Source of the DNA: Bacteroidales bacterium
GTDB lineage: Bacteria > Bacteroidota > Bacteroidia > Bacteroidales > UBA12077
Reading direction: 5' to 3'
NCBI GenBank assembly: GCA_028282785.1
Contig: JANQHE010000023.1
Location: 1-64,000 of the forward strand
Length of the DNA: 64,000 bases
Part shown: positions 54,755-62,703 of the stretch, piece after piece
Layout of the letters: each line of letters starts with the position of its first letter
How positions within the stretch are numbered: the stretch's first letter is position 1
Notes under the pieces: model-generated
Told to the model about the DNA's origin: nothing
Database searches by the model: none
The model's input: only the letters and a program-made list of their open reading frames with translations
Position numbers and translations under genes: made by a program

Positions 54755-55849
54755 ATGAGAACAATAATAACGGAAAGAGTTATACACCGTGGTGAGAAAC
54801 GCGTAAAACTAATCTTTGATTTCGATGTTGAAATAATGAATATTTTAGATACATTAAGCAGTGTATCATGGAGCAATAGTATGAGTTGTTGGCACTGTAA
54901 TTATGTACCTGGATATTTTGAAATTCTACAACGAAAATTTAAAGGAACTGCGCAGATTATTGACCGAAGTAATTGTACGCACCGAAATTCTGCACATGGC
55001 TTAAATAAATGCCATTTAAAGGCATTAGACAAATTTGAAATTTATTTAAAAAACAGGCGTTATAGCCAAAGTACCATAGTTAGTTATAAAAAGCGAATCG
55101 GAGAATTCTTCGAATTTTATCATGACAAAGAAATTGATTTAATAACTAACGAAGATGTTCAGTATTTTAATTATGAAAAAATGATTAAACCGAGAGCATC
55201 GCATAGCAAGCAAAATATGTTCATAACCTCGCTTAAATTGTTTTTAAATACAATTTCTGAAAGTAAAATTGATATTGATAAGATTGAGCGGGCTAAAATT
55301 TCACGTAAGCTGCCTGAAGTGTTTTCAAAAACTGAGGTAGAAAAAATTCTAAATGCTACACAAAACTTGAAACACAAAACCTTATTGCTTATTACTTACG
55401 GATGTGGTTTACGACGCAGTGAAATAGGAAAATTAAGAATCGGTGATGTTAATTCGGAACGAAAACTTTTATTAATCAGAAATGCAAAAGGCAGGAAAGA
55501 CCGCTTTGTTCCATTATCTGAAAAACTTATTGAATCATTGCGGAATTATTATAAAATATATAAACCAAAAAAATATTTGTTCGAAACCCAACCTTCTGTA
55601 TCTTATCCGGGTGATACAGCCTATAAAGTTTTTAAACGAGCGTTGGAAAAGTCAAATATAAAAAAGGATGTTGGTATTCACTGCTTAAGGCATAGTTATG
55701 CAACTCATTTGTTAGAAAGTGGAACAGATTTACGTTATATTCAGAATATCTTAGGTCATAAAAGCACGAAAACAACTGAAATATACACACACGTTAGCAG
55801 TCAAAATTTAGGTAATATAAATAGTCCCGCAGATGATTTGGATATATAA
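54755..55849 (+). CDS. Tyrosine recombinase/integrase with extra N-terminal domain (candidate cassette integrase)
   Basis: YGCGLRRSEIGKL (R), HCLRHSYATHLLESGTDLRYIQNILGHKSTKTTEIYTHV (HxxR...H...Y); ~90 aa extra N-terminus before the SAM-like domain. Confidence 0.93.
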   Translation: MRTIITERVIHRGEKRVKLIFDFDVEIMNILDTLSSVSWSNSMSCWHCNYVPGYFEILQRKFKGTAQIIDRSNCTHRNSAHGLNKCHLKALDKFEIYLKNRRYSQSTIVSYKKRIGEFFEFYHDKEIDLITNEDVQYFNYEKMIKPRASHSKQNMFITSLKLFLNTISESKIDIDKIERAKISRKLPEVFSKTEVEKILNATQNLKHKTLLLITYGCGLRRSEIGKLRIGDVNSERKLLLIRNAKGRKDRFVPLSEKLIESLRNYYKIYKPKKYLFETQPSVSYPGDTAYKVFKRALEKSNIKKDVGIHCLRHSYATHLLESGTDLRYIQNILGHKSTKTTEIYTHVSSQNLGNINSPADDLDI

Positions 55850-55890
55850 ATATTATATTACATTTATATATTGGAAATATAAATCAGCAT

Positions 55891-55944
55891 TTGTCTTGAT
55901 AATCATCCATATTTGGAAATTATCAGGACAATTTGTCCTGATAA
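55891..55944. repeat. Three copies of TTGTCCTGATAA 12-mer (+,-,+) just downstream of the integrase
   Basis: 55891-55902 (1 mismatch), 55920-55931 inverted, 55933-55944; last two form TTATCAGGACAA-T-TTGTCCTGATAA. Confidence 0.8.
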
Positions 55945-56090
55945 AAACAAGTTAATAATAATATAAGCACCAGTTTTCTCTTTTCCATCCAGCGCAAGAC
56001 TTTTCAGTTTAAATTTAGGTATTGGCTCGTGCTTCTTTTGTAATTAGTTCTTTTTTAAGACAATAGTACTATCGTTGCAGCAAGCCCAAA

Positions 56091-56149
56091 TAACTTCGTT
56101 TAGTAGTCAAGAGCTTTGTTTACAAAGGGTCTGGAATGATAAACGAAGT
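56091..56149. repeat. Nested inverted repeat, candidate attI-like or regulatory hairpin
   Basis: AACTTCGTTTA ... TAAACGAAGTT (11 bp) enclosing CTTTGTTTACAAAG (56113-56126). Confidence 0.45.
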
Positions 56150-56452
56150 TAGTGTTTTATGGTCTAAGAATCAAGTCTCTGGCTATTGCTCTTTCGAGTG
56201 GGCCGATGATTTTGTACTGAAAAGTTATTTTAAGCCATTATTATTAACTATTCGTGCTATTTATCAGGCTACTACCCTGTTTTTTCAAAAGAAGCATAGA
56301 AAGGCTAGTAAATTATTAACTGACAGAAATTATTACTAACCATACCTCACCTTCAGGTCATAGTTAATAATAATTTCTTAAAATTCTTGCTGATGGTCTT
56401 TTGGAATGAATGTCTTAGCTTTAATCCAGGATATTACCGCTGCTTATACAAT

Positions 56453-56580
56453 TACTAACATCGTTTCACAAAGCATTCGGGCTTTGCCAATTGATAGAAT
56501 ATTGCTACTTTTAGGTTTCGGTTATCAAGTTAAAAGCGGAGGTTCGATACCGAACGCTTTGTAAACGAGAACCGTTACAC
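56453..56580 (+). repeat. attC-like site 0
   Basis: AACATCGTTT[C]ACAAAGCATTCGG pairs with CGAACGCTTTGTAAACGAGAACCGTTA; extra C at 56467. Confidence 0.75.
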
Positions 56581-56604
56581 ACAATATAAAAAATTGGGAA
56601 ATCC

Positions 56605-56636
56605 TTTGCTTTGGTCAAAATAATGTATTAACTTTG
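56605..56636 (+). promoter_or_regulatory. Bacteroidota-type promoter of the mazEF cassette
   Basis: TTTG (56605-56608) N20 TAACTTTG (56629-56636), ATG at 56661. Confidence 0.55.
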
Positions 56637-56660
56637 TAATTACAATTAAAAGTTAATGTT

Positions 56661-56906
56661 ATGGATATTTCAATTGTTCCAATAGGTAATTCAAAAGGTA
56701 TTAGACTGAGCAAAACACTGCTTGAAAAGTATAACATCAAGGACAAGGTCGAGCTTATTCTTGAGAAAGGTTATATCATTTTGAAACCAAAAGCAGAACC
56801 AAGAAAAGGTTGGGAAAAGGCTTTCAAGAAAATGCATGAGAGCGGTGATGACAAGCCATTAATGAATGACGTATTTGAAGAAGAAAATTTTGAAGAATGG
56901 CAGTAA
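56661..56906 (+). CDS. mazE: AbrB/MazE-like antitoxin
   Basis: VPIGNSKGIRLSKTLLEKYNIKDKVELILEKGYIILKP. Confidence 0.9.
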   Translation: MDISIVPIGNSKGIRLSKTLLEKYNIKDKVELILEKGYIILKPKAEPRKGWEKAFKKMHESGDDKPLMNDVFEEENFEEWQ

Positions 56907-57220
56907 ATCAGTATGAAATCGTATTAGTTAATCTTGATCCGACAATTGGGAGTGAGATTAAAAAGACCCGTCCTTGTGTGATAATTTCTCCCAACGAGAT
57001 GAATAAGTATTTGAATACTGTTGTTATTGCTCCAATGACAAGTAAATCTAAGAAATATCCAACGAGAATTCCTGTGAAACATGACAATAAGAAAGGTTGG
57101 ATTGTTCTTGACCAAATTAGAACAATTGACAAGCAAAGAATCATAAAGACATTGGATACTTTGACTGAAAAAGAGATTGTGCAAGTTAAGTTGATACTTA
57201 AGGAAACATTTGTAGACTAA
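56897..57220 (+). CDS. mazF: MazF/PemK-type mRNA interferase toxin
   Basis: YEIVLVNLDPTIGSEIKKTRPCVIISPNEMN; 10-nt overlap with antitoxin. Confidence 0.93.
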   Translation: MAVNQYEIVLVNLDPTIGSEIKKTRPCVIISPNEMNKYLNTVVIAPMTSKSKKYPTRIPVKHDNKKGWIVLDQIRTIDKQRIIKTLDTLTEKEIVQVKLILKETFVD

Positions 57221-57233
57221 TTTTTTATACAGT

Positions 57234-57370
57234 GTGTAACATTGCTTCACCAGTAATTTGGGTTTTCTTGGCGGTCTGACTAAGTTTTGCTATCTTCGAT
57301 TTCAATTATACGGTCTGACAGCAAAAGTGCTGTAGCTCCCAAACATACTGGTAAGCAAGGACCGTTATAA
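57234..57370 (+). repeat. attC-like site 1
   Basis: TGTAACATTGCTT[C]ACCAGTAATTTGGG pairs with CCCAAACATACTGGTAAGCAAGGACCGTTATAA; extra C at 57248. Confidence 0.85.
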
Positions 57371-57392
57371 CGCCATTTTTTAAATCGCAAGC

Positions 57393-58175
57393 ATGACAGA
57401 GCAAATAATCAGAGAAATAAAGAATTTAGAGAAAGAATTAGAAATAACAATCCTATACGCGGTTGAATCAGGTAGCAGAGCTTGGGGATTTGCTTCTACG
57501 GATAGTGACTGGGATGTGCGCTTTATTTACATTCACAAGAAAGATTGGTATTTATCAATTGATAATTACAAGGACAGTTATGACAAAATATTGCCAAATG
57601 ACATTGATTTGAGTGGTTGGGAACTTAGAAAAACCTTGAAGCTTTTTCGAAAATCAAATCCACCACTAATGGAATGGTTGAGAAGTCCTATCGTATATTA
57701 TAAAAGCTTTTCAATGATAGACAAGTTGAGAGAATTGTCTTCTGAATATTTTAATTCAAAATCATGCATGTATCACTACTTGCATATGGCTCAGGGAAAT
57801 TACAGAGAGTATTTAAAGTCTGACACAGTGAGAATAAAAAAGTATTTTTATGTTCTGAGACCAATCTTAGCTTGTATGTGGATAGAGAATACAAATACTA
57901 TGGCTCCAATGGAATTTCAAGAGCTTGTTGACACTCAAGTGAAAGATAATACTTTAAGACAGGAAATGGAAAAGCTTTTAAAGCGCAAAATGTCGGGAGA
58001 AGAACTTGACAAAGAACCGCGTATTCCTGTTATCAATGAATTTTTTGAAAAGAAACTGGAGTATTATGAAGACTATTTATCTAATTATGATACTTCGCTT
58101 CAACCTGACACAGAAAAGCTTGATAGATTATTTAGAGAAACATTGGAAGAAACTAATTTAAAAAACGGCGTATAA
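57393..58175 (+). CDS. YcgL/COG3541-like predicted nucleotidyltransferase
   Basis: AVESGSRAWGFASTDSDWDVRFIYIH; stop codon lies inside attC-like site 2. Confidence 0.88.
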   Translation: MTEQIIREIKNLEKELEITILYAVESGSRAWGFASTDSDWDVRFIYIHKKDWYLSIDNYKDSYDKILPNDIDLSGWELRKTLKLFRKSNPPLMEWLRSPIVYYKSFSMIDKLRELSSEYFNSKSCMYHYLHMAQGNYREYLKSDTVRIKKYFYVLRPILACMWIENTNTMAPMEFQELVDTQVKDNTLRQEMEKLLKRKMSGEELDKEPRIPVINEFFEKKLEYYEDYLSNYDTSLQPDTEKLDRLFRETLEETNLKNGV

Positions 58176-58306
58176 CATTGGGTCAAACTACATGCGGGGG
58201 TTTGGCAGCTTGCTGACTAAATATTATCTTAGTAAACATTAATAACGGGGGACTGATAAGTAAGGCGGGGGAAACCCGCACGTAGCTTACCCAAAGACCG
58301 TTATAA
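58171..58306 (+). repeat. attC-like site 2
   Basis: TATAACATTGGGT[C]AAACTACATGCGGG pairs with CCCGCACGTAGCTTACCCAAAGACCGTTATAA; extra C at 58184. Confidence 0.88.
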
Positions 58307-58333
58307 GGCATTAAATTTTTGAAAACAAGAAAC

Positions 58334-58858
58334 ATGAAGCGTTGCATTGAAATTCTATTCGTTTTGACTCTCTTTTCTCAAATCGTTCAAGGTCAATCAA
58401 AATCTGATAATGTATTGAAAACTGTTGAAACAATTCACGCGTTTAGTTCTCCAACTGAAATGGATACTTTTATGTTAACATTGAAAGGTAACTCAATTGT
58501 TGATGGAGAGATATGCTTTGAGATAATTAATTACAAAGGTTTAAAAATATATTCTGAAACATTTAAATCTACAAAGTTAATTGGATATGGTTTATTAGAA
58601 TTTGAAAATCCTACAGAAAAAGATAAAGTTGAATTTATTAAAAAACGCATGAATGAGTTCTTTGCAGAAAGTAATTTTTTACAACCAGCAATTCCTAAAA
58701 CTGAAGAGTTTGATGAAGACTATTACGAGAAAGAAACTTTCTATAAAATTCAAAATAATTTTAATTCAATAGGGTTTTCCTATGTGATAGGTGAAGAAGA
58801 TATTAGACAAATTACTATCGTTGATAATAAGGTCATAATTTATTGGAATTGTTGTTAA
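58334..58858 (+). CDS. Small secreted hypothetical protein
   Basis: Signal peptide MKRCIEILFVLTLFSQIVQGQ. Confidence 0.6.
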   Translation: MKRCIEILFVLTLFSQIVQGQSKSDNVLKTVETIHAFSSPTEMDTFMLTLKGNSIVDGEICFEIINYKGLKIYSETFKSTKLIGYGLLEFENPTEKDKVEFIKKRMNEFFAESNFLQPAIPKTEEFDEDYYEKETFYKIQNNFNSIGFSYVIGEEDIRQITIVDNKVIIYWNCC

Positions 58859-58873
58859 CTGAAACATATAACT

Positions 58874-59317
58874 ATGAGAAATTATTTATTCATTTTACTA
58901 TTTGCTTTTCCTGTTTTATCTTTTGGACAGGTAGAAAAGTTAAGTTTAATTGAAACTAATAAAGACAATTATCGGTGGATAACTTTCCTTTCTCAAGGAG
59001 ACATAGATTGGTTGGATGAGCCAATTAATGAAGTGGAAGGAATTGCATTTAGGTTTATTGTTACTACTTCTGACATTTATAATCAAATGTATATTGAAAA
59101 AGTAACTTTTGGAATGGAAGGCTGTTGTAAAAAAATTAGTTCGAAAAGAGAGCTGCCAATTGACAATGTTTTCAAATTATTCGGCTTGAAAGGTGAAAGA
59201 GCAGGTGTTGAATTTGGTGAATGGAAAAGTCCAACTTCATTCGAATTCAAAATCTATGACAATAAGTTTCTTGTAGAAGACACTCACAAGGACAAAGTGT
59301 TAATTAGTAAAATTTAA
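58874..59317 (+). CDS. Small secreted hypothetical protein
   Basis: Signal peptide MRNYLFILLFAFPVLSFGQ. Confidence 0.65.
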   Translation: MRNYLFILLFAFPVLSFGQVEKLSLIETNKDNYRWITFLSQGDIDWLDEPINEVEGIAFRFIVTTSDIYNQMYIEKVTFGMEGCCKKISSKRELPIDNVFKLFGLKGERAGVEFGEWKSPTSFEFKIYDNKFLVEDTHKDKVLISKI

Positions 59318-59322
59318 CGCCT

Positions 59323-59490
59323 TATAACACGCGTTCAAATTCCATGCGGGGTTTTGTGGTTAGCTGACTAAGTTTTATCTTAGTGTGGTCGTTCAACGGT
59401 GGACAATAAAACAAGGCGGAACTAAGCGCAGCGACCTCATGAGCCGCAGGCGATTAAACCCGCACGAAACTTAACGCGGGACCGTTATAA
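59323..59490 (+). repeat. attC-like site 3
   Basis: TATAACACGCGTT[C]AAATTCCATGCGGG pairs with CCCGCACGAAACTTAACGCGGGACCGTTATAA; extra C at 59336. Confidence 0.86.
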
Positions 59491-59499
59491 GCCATATAT

Positions 59500-60507
59500 G
59501 TGCATATGTTTGACATTGAATACATTGGTAAAGACAATCAAGGAATTGACATTGCAAAAGTTTCTGTTCAATTAGCTAAGCAATACGTTGAAATGTCTTA
59601 CCAGTTTGATAATGTATACAAGAATGAAACTTTTCTACTTCTGAGAGATAATAGAAAGGAACTTACAAAAAAACAAGATAGAATTTGCAGATTCTGTGGG
59701 AATAGAATTCCAAATGTAAAATTTAATAAGGAAGCACATTTTATACCTCAATATTTTGGTAACAAGCATTTTTTATCTGACTTTGAATGTGATACTTGTA
59801 ATCATATTTTTAGTGTCTATGAGAATGATTTTGCTAACTTTTTGGGTTTAAAACGTAGTTTTGCTCCCAAGACAGGTAAAAAAGGAATTCCAACATATAA
59901 AACTCCAGACCAAAAGTTTGTTATTAGAGCAGATGAAAATGATGGTATTAGATTTGAAACAGAGTTAGATGATATAGGATATTTTATTCAGGACAGAACT
60001 AAAAAAGAGATAAATATTAAGCATATAAAATATCCATATGTTCCTATAAATGTATTTAAATGTTTACTGAAAGTTGCAGTTTCATTGATTGATAAGGAAG
60101 AACTCTCCAAATATAATGAAACTATAGAGTTTCTTATGAATGATAGCTTAAAAGAACCTAAAAGTCCATTAATTGCTATTCATCAGTTTTTTATTCCAGG
60201 TCCACCAGTAAAGACTCCTTTACTATTTCTATATAGAAAACGGGAAAGTGTATCAAATCATTTAATTCCTGAAAGAACTATGATTATTACATTTCATAAT
60301 TATACTTATCAATTGTTTATTCCATTTGATAAGACTGAGAATAAGTTGAATGACACAAAAGGTAAAATAAAGGCATTCATCATGCCTCCATTGGTAAGTC
60401 AAAACTGGATTGATAAGTATGGAAATCCTGTTTCAAGCTTGAAAAACCTTAGAGATATAAAAACTGTAAAAAGTGATGAAGAGAAAATCAAGTTTAAATA
60501 TGAATAA
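59500..60507 (+). CDS. HNH endonuclease-like protein
   Basis: CRFCGNRIPNVKFNKEAHFIPQYFGNKHFLSDFECDTCNHIFS treble-clef CxxC...AHxIP...CxxC. Confidence 0.82.
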   Translation: MHMFDIEYIGKDNQGIDIAKVSVQLAKQYVEMSYQFDNVYKNETFLLLRDNRKELTKKQDRICRFCGNRIPNVKFNKEAHFIPQYFGNKHFLSDFECDTCNHIFSVYENDFANFLGLKRSFAPKTGKKGIPTYKTPDQKFVIRADENDGIRFETELDDIGYFIQDRTKKEINIKHIKYPYVPINVFKCLLKVAVSLIDKEELSKYNETIEFLMNDSLKEPKSPLIAIHQFFIPGPPVKTPLLFLYRKRESVSNHLIPERTMIITFHNYTYQLFIPFDKTENKLNDTKGKIKAFIMPPLVSQNWIDKYGNPVSSLKNLRDIKTVKSDEEKIKFKYE

Positions 60508-60516
60508 TATACGGCT

Positions 60517-60653
60517 TATAACATTGGGTCATAAAGCATGCGGGTGTTTGGTGGTGTGCTGACTAAATATTATCTTAGTTCAGGTTTTCAACGGAGGACT
60601 GATAAGCAAGGCGGGAAACTCCCGCACAGCTTCATACCCAAGGACCGTTATAG
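60517..60653 (+). repeat. attC-like site 4
   Basis: TATAACATTGGGT[C]ATAAAGCATGCGGG pairs with CCCGCACAGCTTCATACCCAAGGACCGTTATAG; extra C at 60530. Confidence 0.88.
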
Positions 60654-60680
60654 GGCATTTTATAACGCAACAATTTTGTT

Positions 60681-60711
60681 TTTGTAATATTATGACTTAA
60701 TATTATATTTG
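60681..60711 (+). promoter_or_regulatory. Bacteroidota-type promoter inside the lipoprotein cassette
   Basis: TTTG (60681-60684) N19 TATATTTG (60704-60711), ATG at 60771. Confidence 0.6.
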
Positions 60712-60770
60712 ATTCAATTTTTTAACATGATTAATGTGTAGTTTAATAACTTGAAAATAAAAATATTGAT

Positions 60771-62513
60771 ATGAAAAATACAAGTTTGAACCTTGGTATA
60801 CTAATCATTTTATTTATTTTAAGTTTAATTTTTATATCTTGTGAAAAGGAAGAGAAGGATTATCCTGTTGCTGCAAAAATAGAATTAGTTTCAGGTAATA
60901 ACCAAACTACCTTAATGGGGAATGAGTTGGCTTATCCTATAGTTATAAAAGTTACTGATCAAAATGGAGATCCACATAGTGGAACAGATGTTTCATTTAT
61001 TGTTGAAGAAGGATCAACATCTGTATCTTCAGGTGTATCTGATGAAAAAGGGTTTGTGAGTGTTAAATGGGCAGTTGGAAACTCTTCGAGTGATCAAATT
61101 TTAACTGTAACTGCTTTTGAAGAAGATGGTATAACATCTTTGATAGGTTCTCCTCTCACCGTAAATGCATCATCTTTGGTACCAACAAAATTGGAATTAG
61201 TATTAGGAAATAATCAAAATGGAATACTTGGTGATACATTAAAAGAATCAATAATTGTCAGAGTTCTTGATCAAAAAGGCACTGCAATTGCAGGTCATTA
61301 CGTTCATTTCTCTGTTAATGATAATGGTGAAATATATCCTGAAGGTTTATCTAATTATTTGGGAGAGACTACTAACTCATGGAAATTAGGTACAAATACT
61401 TTTGATCAGCGACTAGAAATATCGTCATTCAGAACTGACGGAATAACCCATTTGGAAGGTTCTCCTTTAATAATAGAACCTAAAATTGCAACAACCTTAG
61501 AAGTAGTTTCAGGAAATAATCAAACAGGTGAAATTTTAACTAGCTTAGATGAACCTATCATTGTTCGGGTAAAAGACCAGAATGGGAATGCCATTGCTGG
61601 AATTCCTGTAGCTTTTGAAGAACCATTGGATATTGGAGGTGGTTTGTATGTTCCTTTTTTTACGTTATATGACACTTCTAATGCTGAAGGGCTAGTTGAA
61701 CACAAGTGGAAATTACAAAATCATGGTAGCTTATCTTCACAACGAGAATTAAATATTATGATTGTAAATTCTGATAGTATAATTGCCCCTAATACACAAT
61801 TAATTAAAGCTAATGCAACTGCTACTGCATTAACAAAAACAGTGACTGATATAGATGGAAATGAGTATGGTGTTCTTCCATATGGAGATAATTTATGGAT
61901 GACTTCTAATTTGAAAACAACAAATTATAATGATGGTAGTGAAATTGATAATATTACAGGGACTCTTGATTGGTACAATGCAACATCAGGAGCTTATTGT
62001 TGGTTTGACAATGATGTAATTAATAATGAAAAGTATGGCGCACTATATAACTGGTATGTTGTGGAAACAGAGAAGTTGTGTCCACATGGTTGGAGAGTTC
62101 CAACTAAAGATGATTGGAATTCGTTAATTAATTATTTAACAGCGAATGGTTTTGGTTTTGAAGGGAGTGGTTCCGATGTTGCAAAATCCATGGCAACAAA
62201 AACTGATTGGAATGATCTTTCGGCAGTAATTATAACTCCTGGCGCAATTGTATATCAAATGGAAGATAATAACAGCAGCGGTTTTTCTGTGTATCCTGCA
62301 GGTTTTAGAATGATTGGTGGACATACTGATAATCCAGATTATGTATTGACACATGATTTTATGCTAGATGGGGTAAGATCGAAGTTTTGGACATTCACCA
62401 AATATGAAGAAACAGGAGCTTATAATTTTTCACTAAGAAGTCTTGAAGCAGAAGTTTCTAACTCAACCAGTAATTTTTATTCAGGTATGAGTGTTCGTTG
62501 CATACGAGAGTAA
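60771..62513 (+). CDS. Surface lipoprotein with three Big_1/invasin-like repeats and FISUMP domain
   Basis: Lipobox FISC; three 'LVSGNNQ...V.D.NG..I.G..V.F' repeats; WMTSNLKTTNYNDGS...CPHGWRVPTKDDW. Confidence 0.85.
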   Translation: MKNTSLNLGILIILFILSLIFISCEKEEKDYPVAAKIELVSGNNQTTLMGNELAYPIVIKVTDQNGDPHSGTDVSFIVEEGSTSVSSGVSDEKGFVSVKWAVGNSSSDQILTVTAFEEDGITSLIGSPLTVNASSLVPTKLELVLGNNQNGILGDTLKESIIVRVLDQKGTAIAGHYVHFSVNDNGEIYPEGLSNYLGETTNSWKLGTNTFDQRLEISSFRTDGITHLEGSPLIIEPKIATTLEVVSGNNQTGEILTSLDEPIIVRVKDQNGNAIAGIPVAFEEPLDIGGGLYVPFFTLYDTSNAEGLVEHKWKLQNHGSLSSQRELNIMIVNSDSIIAPNTQLIKANATATALTKTVTDIDGNEYGVLPYGDNLWMTSNLKTTNYNDGSEIDNITGTLDWYNATSGAYCWFDNDVINNEKYGALYNWYVVETEKLCPHGWRVPTKDDWNSLINYLTANGFGFEGSGSDVAKSMATKTDWNDLSAVIITPGAIVYQMEDNNSSGFSVYPAGFRMIGGHTDNPDYVLTHDFMLDGVRSKFWTFTKYEETGAYNFSLRSLEAEVSNSTSNFYSGMSVRCIRE

Positions 62514-62552
62514 CGTGTTTTGCAAATCGTACATTAAATAAACTAAACGCCC

Positions 62553-62688
62553 TATAACATTGGGTCATAAAGCATGCGGGTTTTTGGTTGTGTCCTGACT
62601 AAGTATTATATTCGTTAAGGTTTTACAGTTTGACTGACAAAGTAGGAGAAAAACTCCCGCACAGCTTCATACCCAAGGACCGTTAGCC
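62553..62688 (+). repeat. attC-like site 5
   Basis: TATAACATTGGGT[C]ATAAAGCATGCGGG pairs with CCCGCACAGCTTCATACCCAAGGACCGTTAGCC; extra C at 62566. Confidence 0.88.
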
Positions 62689-62703
62689 ACCATTTTATGC
62701 GAA

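Noticed and set aside
56136-56339. 67-aa ORF upstream of site 0
   Set aside because: No recognisable domain, overlaps the nested palindrome, weak coding character; not called as a gene.
56453-62688. Recurrent palindromes read as a CRISPR array or REP/BIME family
   Set aside because: Spacing is about 0.8-2 kb with one cassette of coding sequence between each pair, the sites are ~130 bp imperfect palindromes with AAC/GTT ends, and no cas genes are present; attC-like fits better.
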